DNA of 64,000 nucleotides from Dimorphilus gyrociliatus (Eukaryota; Annelida; Polychaeta; Dinophilidae): assembly GCA_904063045.1 (NCBI GenBank), contig CAJFCJ010000002.1, positions 1,262,422-1,326,421 of the forward strand, in the 5' to 3' direction. Each line of letters starts with the position of its first letter. The first letter of the stretch is position 1. Made by a program: the position numbers and the translations under genes. The notes under the pieces were generated by a model that saw only the letters and a program-made list of their open reading frames with translations, was not told the DNA's origin and did no database searches. Below are positions 35,908 to 47,764 of this stretch, in pieces.

Positions 35908-38614
35908 AAATAAATAAATGTATACACACTATTAAGCATGTAACAAAAAATACATAAATAAGAGGATTTTTAAAAAAGTTTTTTTTTTATTTTGCAATTG
36001 ATCCCCCAAAGAAAATATTGTTCTGCTATTATTTTTCTGCTTAATTCCCAATTTGCTTTGTTTTTTTTTTCTTCTTCTTCTTCAAAAAAAAAAATAAAGT
36101 AAAGAGTTTAGATGTTTTCTTTTTCTTTTCTTTTTTTTTTTCGTTTTATTTTAATATATGCATGCCGAAAGAAACATACCTGACACACATTTAATATTAT
36201 GCATAAATGAGTATTATTGTTTACACTCAATATATATATATATATATATATTTTTGGCATGAAAATAATAATAGTTAGGACAGAATATTTAAATTTAAAT
36301 TTGAAAATATATTGACTATTTTCTAAAAAACAGCGTTGGAAATACACTGACGTTAATACACAGTTGTTAGAAGCTGGGGAATTAACGGTATTTAATAATA
36401 ATATCTAGATAATGCTTCTTTAATTATATTGTCTTAATATATACGCATAAGGTATATGGGAAAACTAGATTTATTTGGCATAATTTTTTAGTTGAATTCT
36501 AGTAGCATCAATCAAAAAAAGTGTATGCAGGTATACAGTACATTATATACAGTATATACAAAATATAGCTTTTAAAAGTATTTAAATAGATTCATCTCTT
36601 AAGACGAAAGATTTCTGTATTTGACTTGATGAATTAGGCGTCTATTTATTAAGTTTGTATTGTAAATATTGTGGATTTGTCAGTGTGACCGCTTTATTGA
36701 GTCTTTAATTCCTCTTGTCCAATACACTGTAGGACGATAACGAGAAAATGGAAGGAATATAAAAGTAGAGAGAGAGGAAATAAAAGAAAAAATCAATTAG
36801 ATTAATAATTTTAATATTTCTTCTTATAGTATAATATACAGCTTTCAATATAACGCTCAGTTGTTACTTCAATAATAGAAATATGTAAAATAAGATAGAG
36901 AAGAGATATTCTACATCTATAATTATATAGGAGTTTGAAGGAAAGAAAATCAATGTTGTTATTCTACGACAGGCCAATCTTGTTTTTTCTCTTTTACACG
37001 GAAAAGGAATTTTTCAAAGCTATACGCACCATCGATAGAGCTTTTAAAAGATGTAAAACTATGAGTTTTTCTTTTCCTTTCTAGAAAGAGTCTCTTCTTA
37101 GTAATTGCTCTTGCTACGAAAATAATCAATTTTTATATTCGTATTACAAATGAAGTATTTACTTTTTTCTAAAACTATGTAAGGGACCATCATAGTGAAA
37201 ATTAACAGTTGTACAGGTGGAATTTTTATAGAGTATATGCACCAATTAGATTGGAATATATAACTATACAAATATGCCTTCATGTATAATTTACTTATAT
37301 TATACATTCTCTGACATTGCAAAATGTTATATGTATGATACTATGCTGTATATACATGCACTTGTATACACTGAAAAATAGTAAGAGAAGAATAAAATGC
37401 ACATTTTAATGCACGTTTACTTTTCCTTTATCCTATTCCATCTATCCCTTTATTGAACTATTTCATTACATATATAAACATATAACTTGGTATAATAGAA
37501 CAATACATGGAAAAAGGCGTGCGAACCATAATTTATGTATTTTTTTATTATACAATGCATTAACTTTTTTCTTTCTTCTTCTATTTTCGTTTTTCTAGTT
37601 TTCATCAATTCTCTACACAACTCTCTCTCTCTCTCTCTCTCTTTCTATCTGTCTATGCATCTATTTATCTACTTTATTATCTTTAGATTATATACAGTAT
37701 ACTGTATATATATATATCTTTTTTTTCTATTGTAGCATCTATCTCTCTCTCTCTCTTTGTCTCTCTTTCTCTCTCTCCCTCTCTCTATCTCTCTCTCTCT
37801 GTCTTTAATTAAAATCCTTTTTTAAACTATATTCATGAATATTTATCACTTTTAAATGCATGCTACTCTTTCTTTATAATAGAAATGAAACCAACTTGCT
37901 TAATTAACCATTTTAAGCTTTTTAAGAGTAATTCTTTGAAATAGACTCTGGTCTCGCTGCAAACAATGGCTTCTTCGCAAGAGGATACAATCAAAACTGT
38001 TAAAACGGTCCAAGTAAAATGCTGGCCGGACTCTCACATACTTCCTCAAGTACCCACAGCCATTATAGAACTACTCGATGACATCTGCAAGTATCAATAT
38101 GAAAGTCGCCTACCAGTATGTGTTATGTCCAAGTGAGCAGACAATTTCAATTACACATAGAATTTACTAATGATTTAATTATACTGTAAAGTACATTAGA
38201 CTGATTTCAATTTATTATTACACTGTTTTCCCCACAGAAATGGAGTAAGTAGATGCGGAATTTTTTGTTCTTTGAGCATTTGCTACGATAAATTGAAAGC
38301 CGAAGGAGAGGTTGATGTGTTCTATGCAGTAAAAAATGTCAAGACAAATCGACCGCAATTGGTCGAGAATATTGTACGTTGTGTAAATTCATTTGTTCGA
38401 TTCGACAGCTAATCAATCGTTTAACTCTCAGGTTGAATATGTTTATTGTTATACTTTCATGCTTCTCCTTCTGCAATATATTTGTGCCTCCAACGTTTCA
38501 AGTATTCCCTTGGTTGAGGGTAACGGAAACGAGGCAGAGACCCTGCGAAGGCAAACAATAAGAAAGAAAAGTGGTAGGCAGATCAAATTCATCAGTGTCA
38601 CAGCATATCTATAA
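31601..38614 (+). CDS. Membrane protein-tyrosine phosphatase, tandem PTP domains with lost catalytic residues
   Basis: Fourteen exons join in phase: 31601-31737, 31845-31909, 32913-33025, 33289-33379, 33445-33524, 33580-33714, 33873-34277, 34344-34575, 34636-34712, 34817-34948, 35055-35177, 37945-38132, 38238-38373 and 38432-38614, giving 698 residues. An N-terminal stub of 24 residues with two N-glycosylation sites (Asn4, Asn7) precedes one membrane segment (25-45) and a basic stop-transfer. D1 (about 95-345) has EFKALHRMREERSTQ, YINASFVD, and HCGSGGGRT with Cys296 and Arg302, but the WPD loop reads WAE (263-265). D2 (about 380-660) has YINAVYVDGYRRQNSFIVTQ and an intact WPD (557-559), but the signature reads VMSKNGVSR, so the Cys position is Ser592. 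Overall similarity is to receptor PTPs of the LAR/R2A/alpha type. An ectodomain on upstream exons cannot be excluded. Confidence 0.85.
32140..32310. repeat. TA-rich block in phosphatase intron 2
   Basis: Several TA runs with a TATACAGTATATA core near 32231-32243, inside the 1-kb intron 31910-32912. Confidence 0.8.
35869..35903. repeat. TA microsatellite
   Basis: Uninterrupted (TA)n tract in the phosphatase intron. Confidence 0.9.
37619..37803. repeat. CT microsatellites flanking a TA palindrome
   Basis: (CT)n at 37619-37643 and 37738-37803, separated by AT-rich DNA containing TATACAGTATACTGTATATA (37690-37709), a near-perfect palindrome. Confidence 0.85.
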
Positions 38615-39274
38615 TTAAATACTCATTTTTTTCATCAGGCTATAGTAATATACAACTTAATTGGTAAGTTTTTATTTCCTTACCGGATAATCTATTTTAC
38701 ATTTATATGTATTTATCTATTATTCTTCAAACTTGAAAATCATTTGGTTGAGTACTTTATCTTTTAAGTGATGCGATGCTTATATCAAACAGCTTCAAGA
38801 GGAGGGAAGGAAAAGTCTATGCAAGGCATTTAACGCCTGAAATGCGTTCCTACATTGAAGCGACAGGTGGAGAGACTGTCTGCAAATCTACCCCCTCTTG
38901 ACCGATAGCTCAATTACAAGAGATATTGAAAATATGATATTGCTTAAAGATTTAGGTTCACTTCAATTGGCTCTATGCAAAGAAAGAGGTTGTGATAGTT
39001 AAACTCTACACACTTTGAATAATTTACAATTTTGCCTGCCAAACTGTGATGTCAAAGTCTTTACCAAACAGGCCCAGTATATATTGTTATATACGAAAGC
39101 TTCAATATAAATTATAAGCGTACAAAAGAGTCAATTCAAATATTAATTTGTTCCTTTCCACGATCCTGACGCGCTGGACGAGCTTAATTGATATATGCAA
39201 TCTGTGAGAAAAAGAAAAGAAATTTTATATTTCTCTTTTTACCTATTCGATTAAAAACTTAGATTTTATGTACT
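38615..39274. other. Converging 3' ends
   Basis: Between the stop codons of the phosphatase (+) and the GPCR (-). AT-rich, presumably both 3' UTRs. No other gene seen. Confidence 0.45.
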
Positions 39275-41431
39275 CTACATACTTGAGTAAATACGACAAG
39301 TTCGATCGAGTTTGGCTGGATTAAAAGCGGCTGGGTAACGGCGTCTTCTGGGGGTAGTTGTTAAAGTGACGCTTCGTTTTCCTATACAAATATATAAATA
39401 TATATACATATATATTTTTATTTCTTTATATATTAAAAAGCATTTTTTTTATTTTCGATTAAAGCAGAAATAAATAAAATACTAATAATAATCTAATTGA
39501 TATTTTTTTTTATTAACCAAAATAATCTAAATGGATGGAAAGCTGTTAAAATTTATTAGCTTAAAGCCTCTTACCTAGCTGAACTAGAGGAATTGAACCA
39601 TTTAGGCCGACGAGAATTTGTCCTCCCTGCGACACTGAAACAATTCCATGAAAATATACATATAAATAAATTGATTTCTTTTTTGCTTAATACAGATATT
39701 GTATGCATTATATATATATATCTACTGAATATATACGCTATATATATTATTAGGTATATTTACTTCGTATTTTTTGTGACGCCTACTACAAGTTTTTGAT
39801 GCTGCAATTGTAATTGCATAGGTTATCAGCAAAAAATGTTTACTCTTTTTTAAGGGCGCGACTGACCTTTTGAATAACTTTAACTGATGTTCACGAAGTT
39901 TGTACGTACAAGATGTGTTTTTACCTCCGTTCTCAGGTCTAGTCATCTTGGTCGAAAAGCAGCACTTGCAAATTGCACCCAGATAATGCCGCCCTATTTG
40001 AAGATGAAGAAAAAAAGAGGATTTGATCAAATGTTTATAGTTTTAGACAAAGTCTTTTAAGTTAAAAGAGAATATAGAAAATTTATATATTTTATTATAC
40101 TAAATAGATGGTTTACAAATCCCTAATATTACTTAAAGGTTATCATTTCTAAGAGAATGTCATGTTTCTTATTGGTCAACCCTCTGTTTAATTTTACAAA
40201 ATATAAAGTAGACAAATCATAACAACACGCTATCGACGTTTTGTTAAACAATAGTTCCTTAAATGTTGAATACTGTAATTAATAAAAGAAATCTTTACTC
40301 AAACTAAACCTCGGCGGTTCTAGAATCAGTATAATATTCTTATTCATCTTTTGATATATATTTCTATGACTATTAGATTATTGTTGACTGATGTAGCGGA
40401 GAGGATAAATAATAGAAAAAAAGGAAGAAATTTCGTTATCTGTGATCTATTGGAGTTCCAAAACGGATGGTACTTACTAAAATTTTTGCTGGAAATGGCG
40501 TAGATGAAAGGATTGGCACAACTGGAAAAGTAAACGAGAGCTTGAGTGAGAACCTCCAGCAGAATGAAGCAGAGGAAAGAAATACTTGGACTTCTTCTTG
40601 GAGAAAGGCTGTAATAGGTAATACTAATTTTGTATGAATAATAAGGAGCCCAGCAGACTAGAAACACAACCGTTACAATAAAAACCATAATTGTAACTTT
40701 TTTCAATGTTCGCTTAGTCTGTTCAGGTGGCAGCGGTTCGTCTCTTCGTCGTAGGTGCCTGATTAGCTGGAGATAACACACTATCATAACTAGCAAAGGC
40801 AAGAGAAAGCCGATCACAAAGTTCACTAATATTATATGAAAAAGCTTTGTATTCTTCTTTTCGTGGCATTTTCCGGAGGCATCTGCACTATAAATCGTAG
40901 TAAAAACAGTTTCGGGTATAGAAATAACAGCACTAATAATCCATACACAAAAACAAGTCCGAACTGCATTTTTAACCGATCGGTAACTGCAAATATACAA
41001 AAACAAATTTTCATTGTAGAAAACGGTTTGTAAAAGGTTACGTTTTACCTGCGTGATTCAAAGGGCTGAACAATAGCCAGGTATCGATCAACAGACATTA
41101 GAACCATAGTATAAGTTGAAGCGAACAAATTTACTGTATACGAGCAGTACATCAGATGACAAACAACCTTTCCAAACGGCCAAGTATCGTAGTAGGAACT
41201 ATAAATCATTAAGGGAACGCATAGAAGAAAAAAGTTATCGGCAATAGCCAAATTCAAGATGAAAGTAGTAGCAACAGTTCTAAGCTTTTTACTTTTTACG
41301 ATAACTATAATAGTCAATGTATTTCCTATCGTACCAACAAAGAAGGCAATAGAATAAATCCAAAGAGTAGCTTGCTTTGCTGCTAGCTCGAGAGAATTAA
41401 GATCTCTATTTGTTATATTCGTAGAATTCAT
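39275..41431 (-). CDS. Rhodopsin-class peptide GPCR
   Basis: Five exons, 41431-41049, 40986-40478, 39993-39925, 39634-39575 and 39381-39275, are all in phase and give 375 residues. The N-terminus carries N-glycosylation sites (NST, NIT). Class A hallmarks are visible: GNT in TM1, LAIAD in TM2, a TM3 start Cys (VVCHLMYC), DRY as VDRYLAIV, a TM4 Trp (CVWIIS), TM6 CWAPYY and TM7 NPFIYA. The segment KRTLKKVTIMVFIVTVVFLVCW resembles somatostatin/allatostatin-C, galanin and opioid-type receptors, so a neuropeptide ligand and Gi-type coupling are likely but inferred. After TM7 an amphipathic helix with Cys-Lys-Cys-Cys (possible palmitoylation) lies on the 69-nt exon. The last two short exons encode a basic tail ending SSM. 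The two C-terminal exons rest on splice logic only. Confidence 0.85.
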
Positions 41432-41924
41432 TTTCTTAGTTCTGTTTAAAGGGGCATATTGCTTTCCAGTTGGGTTTCCATTAGAAAATGAATTGACTTA
41501 CTAAATTTTCCAGGCAATATGTTTCTATACTAGCTATGACTTTCCTCGAAAATCTTGACATTAAAGAGGTTCTCATGAAGTTGTCGTCTAAATCACTTGT
41601 TGTCTTCAGTCTCTTCAAGACCGTTGTCTCCGATGGTTAGGCATCGAAACGCCACCTATGATAGGCTTATCTTTCAACCAATCAGATATTAGGGGGAAAA
41701 GGTGCGAATATTAATAAAAAATATTTTATCTAGTTTCACCTTGATCAAATTTCGTTGACTAAAGTTATATTTCGTTGTTTTATAGTTGAAAAGTGATATA
41801 TAATCTTTTTTTCCAGGTACTTGCTTATTTCGCAAAGTTAACTTCCTTATGCTTCACGGAACGAGAACCAGTTTATATTAGCTGTAAAAGCGTGATCAAC
41901 TCTTCATAGCTACACAAAAAAATC
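41432..41924. other. Divergent promoter region, GPCR and HYPK
   Basis: The 493 bp between the two start codons contains AACGCCACCTATGATAGG (about 41650), whose reverse complement is the CTCF-like AGGTGGCG. No exon seen. Confidence 0.4.
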
Positions 41925-42462
41925 ATGGCGGACGAAGATAAAAACGTTGAAAAAGATAATGAAAATAAAGGGAAAAAGCATGATTCTGGTACGGCTGATC
42001 TCGAGAAGGTTACGGACTTTGAGGAAGAAAAGGAAATCTCTCCTCAAAGCATACAAGACGTAATTATGTTTTTAAATTAAGATCTCATTTATCGCTCAAC
42101 CGGATAAATCAAATTTAGGCTATGAAAATTGTGGCTGAAAAGCAACGAAAAGTGAATGAAGAGAAATTACTCCGAGAAAAGGAATTAGCTCGAGTCAAAG
42201 TTAATAAGGAAGACGTCGAATTAATAGTAAGTTAAACTCCAAGGTCTTCAATCCTATATATATAGGTTTATACTGGTCAACTTCAATAGATATTAAAGTT
42301 ACAATTAGTTTTGAATCGTGCCAGCAGATAATATTTTCTATTCTCATTTATATTTTGCTTTTTTAGATGAATGAAATGGAAATTTCGCGCCAGCTCGCTG
42401 AGAGAAAATTAAAAGAGCATAAAAGTGATTTGGTACCGGCTTTACGAGATTTGTTAAATTAA
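41925..42462 (+). CDS. HYPK: HYPK, huntingtin-interacting protein K
   Basis: Exons 41925-42059, 42119-42226 and 42367-42462 are all phase 0 and encode 112 residues. The acidic N-terminus is followed by KHDSGTADLEKVTDFEEEKEI, the diagnostic HYPK segment, and then a helical region with basic residues. The C-terminal UBA-like three-helix domain (NKEDVELIMNEMEISRQLAERKLKEH) ends DLLN. HYPK binds the N-terminal acetyltransferase NatA (NAA10/NAA15) at the ribosome, modulates its activity and has chaperone-like activity; this is known from other animals and fungi. It is almost the same length as the conserved core of the human protein. Poly-A-rich AATAAA words follow near 42530-42546. Confidence 0.96.
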
Positions 42463-44887
42463 CAATCACCAGGTTGTTTCATGTTAAAATTTTAGGTATA
42501 AATTCTTAGTTTCTTTAAATTTTATAAAAATTAATAAAAAAAATAAATTAAAGAATTCAACATATGATAGTAATTTCTATTGAATCAATAAATTCTTGGC
42601 TTTTTTCTCAGAAGAGGCCTTAGGATAGTATATAATGATGTGGCTAATGCTACTCATAAATGATTGAAAGTCTTATTTAACAAACTAATAGGCTCAAAAT
42701 TGATTTATATTTATCATAGCAGAACTTTTATTTGTGCAAAAATCGCACATAAAAACTACAAACTTGTATTATTAATTATTATTTCTTCACAATTGTTTGG
42801 TGTTTTTTTTATTTACAAAAAAACCCCATTAAATACTATATTGTGATCAAAACCAATTACAATAGCATCAATGGAAAAAGATTAAAAATAAATCATCTAT
42901 TTTTTTCTTTCGCTTTTTTTATGCGAAACTTGTAAAATAGACAAAATCGATCTGAAGCGACAATGAGAAAGATGAAACGGTATATTGATCAACTAACCAG
43001 CTTCACAGTATCATTTGAAATTAACAATTTAAAACTCATTGGTAATTTGGGATCAAACGGCGACTCCCTTTAGCTATTAGGCACAAAACAACCATTCACT
43101 ATTAAGAGATTAAAAGCCAGTGACTCTTTTAAAAACTTTCCGGAGAGTCTGTAAACTAGTTCAAAATTAACACAATTATAAACAAGTAAACTAACTTGAT
43201 TGATTTCAGATTTTGATAGGAAATTTGTATGAAAAGAATTTGTTTTAAATTTTAAACAAATATTTCTTATAGATATCTGTTAATATGCCTTAGGAAAGAA
43301 GAAGGAAATATATACTACTATTAAGTCATTATCAAAATGTCAAAACGACTCTTTAGAATCTATATTCTTCTCTTGTCGTAACGCTATCTTTCCGTCGTTA
43401 ATTGCATGCACAATGCATATTAGCGTTTATTTAGGAAAATTGTGCAAAATTAAAGATTGAAAAAGGAACTCTGACAAAGAATTTGAGCTACTACTACTGG
43501 TCTCTCCGAGTAATTAGTTTCAATGTAACTATTCGTTGCTATTTGAACATCTAAATTATTCATAATGCTGCAACAGCAAAAAACGAAGAAGAAGAGAGAA
43601 TTCCGTTAATAATGATTATGCAATATTGTTGAACGAAATGCAGGTCAAGAAAATGATTTTGGAAGTTAGATAAAAAAAACAATCAACAATTATTAAAACA
43701 TTTATTCCTAACCCGTAAAAATGACGTCATGGTTTAGAATAATAGATTTCTTTTTCTTCTCTTACCTTTCTTTACGCCTTTTACCTAAATATTATAATCA
43801 AAAGTATAAACTATAATCATATGTGTTGTAAGTTTTCCCAAAGACCTTGGTTTGACGTTAATATGGCATCGCGAGAGGGAAATCTATGCTTGTTACGTCT
43901 GTTACCCAGTAGACATAAATTTTTGTTCACACTTATATTTTTTTATTAACAATTTCATAAATCGAAGTTCTTATAAGTTGTCTTTTCTTTGTTGGTTGAG
44001 GAAATCCGTCTTTCTTCCGTCTTCTATTCTTTTCCCTTTCCGTTTCGTCAATAGCAGATAAATGAAAGTATACAGGTACTGTTATTTTTAGCGCTTATAT
44101 ACTTCTTCATAATATATTAATATACTGAATATATTGTATATTTTGATATAATCTTCTCCGACTAAAATTCATTAGGTCAAGGGGATCGAGGGAAATTTAA
44201 CCTACAGTTTTATAATATTATTAAATTGAAAAATTTCATTTAGTTTTTTTACTAGTTAAATATTTTAATTAATCGAATATGAATGATGGTAAACTTTACT
44301 GTTTTCTTTTCCTATTAATTTTCTGTTTACGCCCTTGTTCTAGGAAAAAGCTGGGTATGATTATATTCTTCGAAGAAGCCGAATGAATACTGAAGAGACT
44401 GTTTAAATTTGATAATTTTTATAGATTCAATTAAACGAATCTGAGTTAATGCCTTAAAAGATATAGAAATTTCATTACATTCTAAGATTAACTAATTTAT
44501 GATTTATTTAAATGTTATCTATCTGTCTCTTCTTTTCTCTCACTCAACCTTAAAGCTTGGTTCTACATTGACCATTTTTCATTGGTTCCGAATCTCTCTG
44601 TTATTGTCATACACGTGGACAATCTCTTCTATATAACTATTTTAGTCATCGTTCTTAATACTGCCATCTAACGGGAACAATACTAAAAGAGTGTCAAAAA
44701 TGGCAGGACACTGTTTATTCTGCTAATAACTTCCGCAACCTTTTATCTATAACTAAGTGTTTAATAAGTTATATAGACATTTGTATGTATTGATAATCTG
44801 TTTAATTTTCTGTATTACCACTCTTGTACAAAAATCTAGTTAGGAAACTTTTACTTTTTCACTGAGCGATATTATATTGTTTACAAC
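42463..44887. other. 2.4-kb intergenic region upstream of ELMO
   Basis: I see no coding exon. Noted words are a palindromic CRE ATGACGTCAT (43721-43730), CACGTG (44612) and ACTGCCATCTAACGG (about 44660-44674), whose reverse complement is AGATGGCAG. Confidence 0.45.
43722..43729. promoter_or_regulatory. Palindromic CRE (TGACGTCA)
   Basis: A perfect cAMP-response element within a 10-bp palindrome in the HYPK-ELMO interval. No nearby start site is assigned, so function is speculative. Confidence 0.25.
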
Positions 44888-47764
44888 ATGATATGGGTTG
44901 GTGTAAACTATGATACAAGTAAACAATTATTAAAATTCCAATCTGTAAGTTTAATTACGCATGAAATATTAGAAATCCTATTATATTAGCTATAAATTCT
45001 TCGTAATTTATCAATAACAGGGCGACGATTTGGAAGAGGTGAAAAGAGAAGCTTGTAAACTGTAAACTTTTTAATTAAAAATTAAATGGTTCGCTAATAT
45101 TTACATTAAATAACGATTTATATTAGATTTAACCTGCACGACTATGAAAATTATACATTAGTAATAGCAAGTGATAATGATGCAGAAAAAGGGATTATTC
45201 TGGATAGTGAGGTATTAGAAAAAAAAATCTAAAACAATACCATTTTGTTTATAATGTTCCATTCCATTTAAAGAACATAAAAGATGTCCAAAATGGAAAT
45301 TTTATAACAATTTTTCCGAATCATGTAAGTTCTTCTTTATTAATTTTTTAATTGCTTTTTTTTTAATTAAATGAGAAATTAATTGCAAACTTTTTTGTTT
45401 ATATTTTTTTAAAGATTCAATATGGCGAAAAAATATTAAAATTACTTAATGAGGCCATCACTGACAGGGTAAAAAAAAACCCAATTATAAACATCTTTTT
45501 AAGTCTAATAATAGAAATATATTAACTAATTAACAATTATTTTCTATTAATTATAGCATAAACATGACATAAGACAATTTATTCAATTAATTAAACAAGA
45601 AGTTTACCTTCAATATTTTCTACGAAACGAAGGATTCGATAAAACTCAAAATTGGATAATTAATAATTCCAAGTAAATAAAAAAAAGACTATTAACCTTT
45701 TTAATATTAAGCATAAATATTCATTAAAACAAATGCAGCCATGAATATTTCAATGAAGTTTTCAATTTGTTAAACGCGGTGGTTGAAAGTGATTTGATCG
45801 TTTGGTGTAAAGTAAGGGAAGAACTATTCTCGATGGTAAATACTTCTATCAAATCCGTGTTTTGTGTTGTTTTTTTTTATATCTCACCTACAGTTTTTTC
45901 AATTAATTTCACTCTTTTTCTATTTAAAAAACAGCTTCTAGAGAAAATAAAAACTATTAATGAAGGCACATTGACCTATATTGTTATGTTGACTAGAAAA
46001 TTGGATCATTTAATTGAAAAGTAAGATATAGTCTATTATTTTGTAATTAATTGACTAACTTTAAATAATATTTATCTTTTTATTAATATATAGAAATATT
46101 GACGGAGAAATAGACAAGAACGTTATCAATTTAAAGAATTTATCACTATTGATAAATTAGTATGTTATTTTTTCTTTTTATAATGTATTATATTTATTTA
46201 TTATAGCACTACGGACTCTGAAATAAAATTAGAAGCAATAAAATACTTAAATAAATGTTTGTCTCATTCAAACATAAGTTCAAAATTTAAGAAGGTAATT
46301 AATTTTATTATTAAAACTATATTAATTTTTTCATATATACAAAGTGTTGTATTTTTTTTGCAGAGCGATATTTTAAGTTTAAGAAAGTTTTCATTAGTTG
46401 AACATTGTCCTTCATCATTTATAGAACATTTAAAAACTTTACAATTACTTCTGCTCAAATTTATTTGTAGTGTTAAGATGGATAATTTTTCGGAAAGGAG
46501 AATACTTAGCTCAATCAGTGATCTTCAAAGAAAATTCTTTAATAGGGCTGAAATTGAATCGTTAAAGAACGATTACAGCTTTGAACATTGCTCAAGTCAA
46601 TACGAAGAGAAATTATTTACAACTTTACTAGTAGATTGTTTACTATTTTATGCTGAAAATCAATTGGATGACTTTCATCGGTTAATGAATGAAAAATTTC
46701 CATTTTTCTACACTTGTAAAATGTTAATAAGGAGTTTATGCGACTTTCTAGATCTATCGGAGACTGTAAAAGGTAAGAGTAGATTAAAGTACGTATATAT
46801 AATACATTAAAAACAATAACTTATCTTTATAGAAGACGGAGATGTTATTTCTTTTCAACCAATGTTATTCACTATCGAAAAACCGATTGAAGAGTTATTT
46901 TCTTTAATGATTCAAATATTCGCCAAAACATGGAAAGAAATGAAAGCATCATCCATGGGAGATGTAGGAATTGTTATTGACTTTATAACAAAACTATTTC
47001 AGAGTAGAAGCAAAAATCATATTTTAAAAATGGAAGACTTTAGATCGGAAATACTAAGATATGATTTTAAAAAGATAGAGAATGAATGGAAATTCGGATA
47101 TAGTAGTATTGTAAAGAAAAAAATGGAAAGTTCTCCTGTCAAGTTAGTTTTAATTTTCCCATTAAAAAAAAATTAACTTATATTTTCTTTTATTTTTAAG
47201 GTTTCTGCACGAAAAACTGATATCCCATTTTATAGATGCTATCAGGGAAAATCGACTTAATCAGATGCAACATAAGAAGACTTTAGCGTCAAGTTGTTCC
47301 TTTAGCTGGTCAAAAATATCTCACAATAGACGATGGATATTGACGGATCAAATGAACAGTAAGTAAAAAAGAAATTTTCCTTTTGTCGTATTCTAATGGA
47401 ATTTATTATTTTTATAGTCGAAATAAGTAAGATAGCAAGTATCTCTAGATCCGAAATACAGAGGGATACGAAAAAATCTCAACACACTAATCCTGCCTTA
47501 AAAATTAAACAAACTGACGGAACTGTTATAGATTTTATATTTACAGATAAAGAATGGTGTGATATTTGGGAAGATGGCTTGAAATTTTGTCTTATGCAAA
47601 CTCCTAATTCTGATAGATATAAGGAAGATTTGCAAGATTTAATTAAAATGGAAACACAAGTTAGAGTTTCTAGGATTGATAATATTCTTAACATTCCCAA
47701 TGGACAACCTGACCTTTCACAGCTAAAGCCTGTTCCTCTAATTAACCCACGAGACTTTCAGTAA
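44888..47764 (+). CDS. ELMO: ELMO, engulfment and cell motility protein
   Basis: Fourteen exons join in phase: 44888-44944, 45021-45061, 45127-45211, 45274-45324, 45415-45468, 45557-45672, 45739-45835, 45935-46020, 46094-46159, 46207-46294, 46364-46772, 46833-47142, 47201-47358 and 47418-47764, giving 654 residues (human ELMO1 is about 727). The first 95 residues fit the ubiquitin-like RhoG/Arl-binding domain (ITIFPNH in place of ILRLTTSP). Helical armadillo-type and ELMO regions follow. The segment FSLMIQIFAKTWKEMKAS matches the conserved stretch at the end of the ELMO domain, and the PH-domain end (FIFTDKEWCDIWEDGLKFCL, LIKMETQVRVSRIDNI) is clear. ELMO with DOCK proteins activates Rac. The sequence is divergent, and the extreme C-terminus lacks a PxxP motif that in vertebrates binds the DOCK SH3 domain. 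Confidence 0.9.

Larger units (their letters stand above)
35178..37944 (+). other. 2.8-kb intron of the phosphatase gene
   Basis: The intron splits D2. It is extremely AT-rich, with (TA)n at 35869-35903 and 36229-36251, poly-A runs, a CT microsatellite at 37619-37643 and 37738-37803, and several TACAGTA cores. Two in-phase pseudo-exons (35669 and 36334) were considered and rejected because the downstream exon at 37945 restores the missing D2 sequence. Confidence 0.65.

Noticed and set aside
36334-36408. Second in-phase candidate terminal exon (RWKYTDVNTQ...)
   Set aside because: Same reason: no PTP similarity, and the downstream exons complete D2.
37966-38132. Separate gene starting at the ATG at 37966
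   Set aside because: The sequence is the WPD end of the PTP D2 domain and joins the preceding exon in phase at 37945.
39593-39799. Plus-strand frame opposite the GPCR tail exons
   Set aside because: No domain character; the minus strand gives in-phase exons continuing the receptor.
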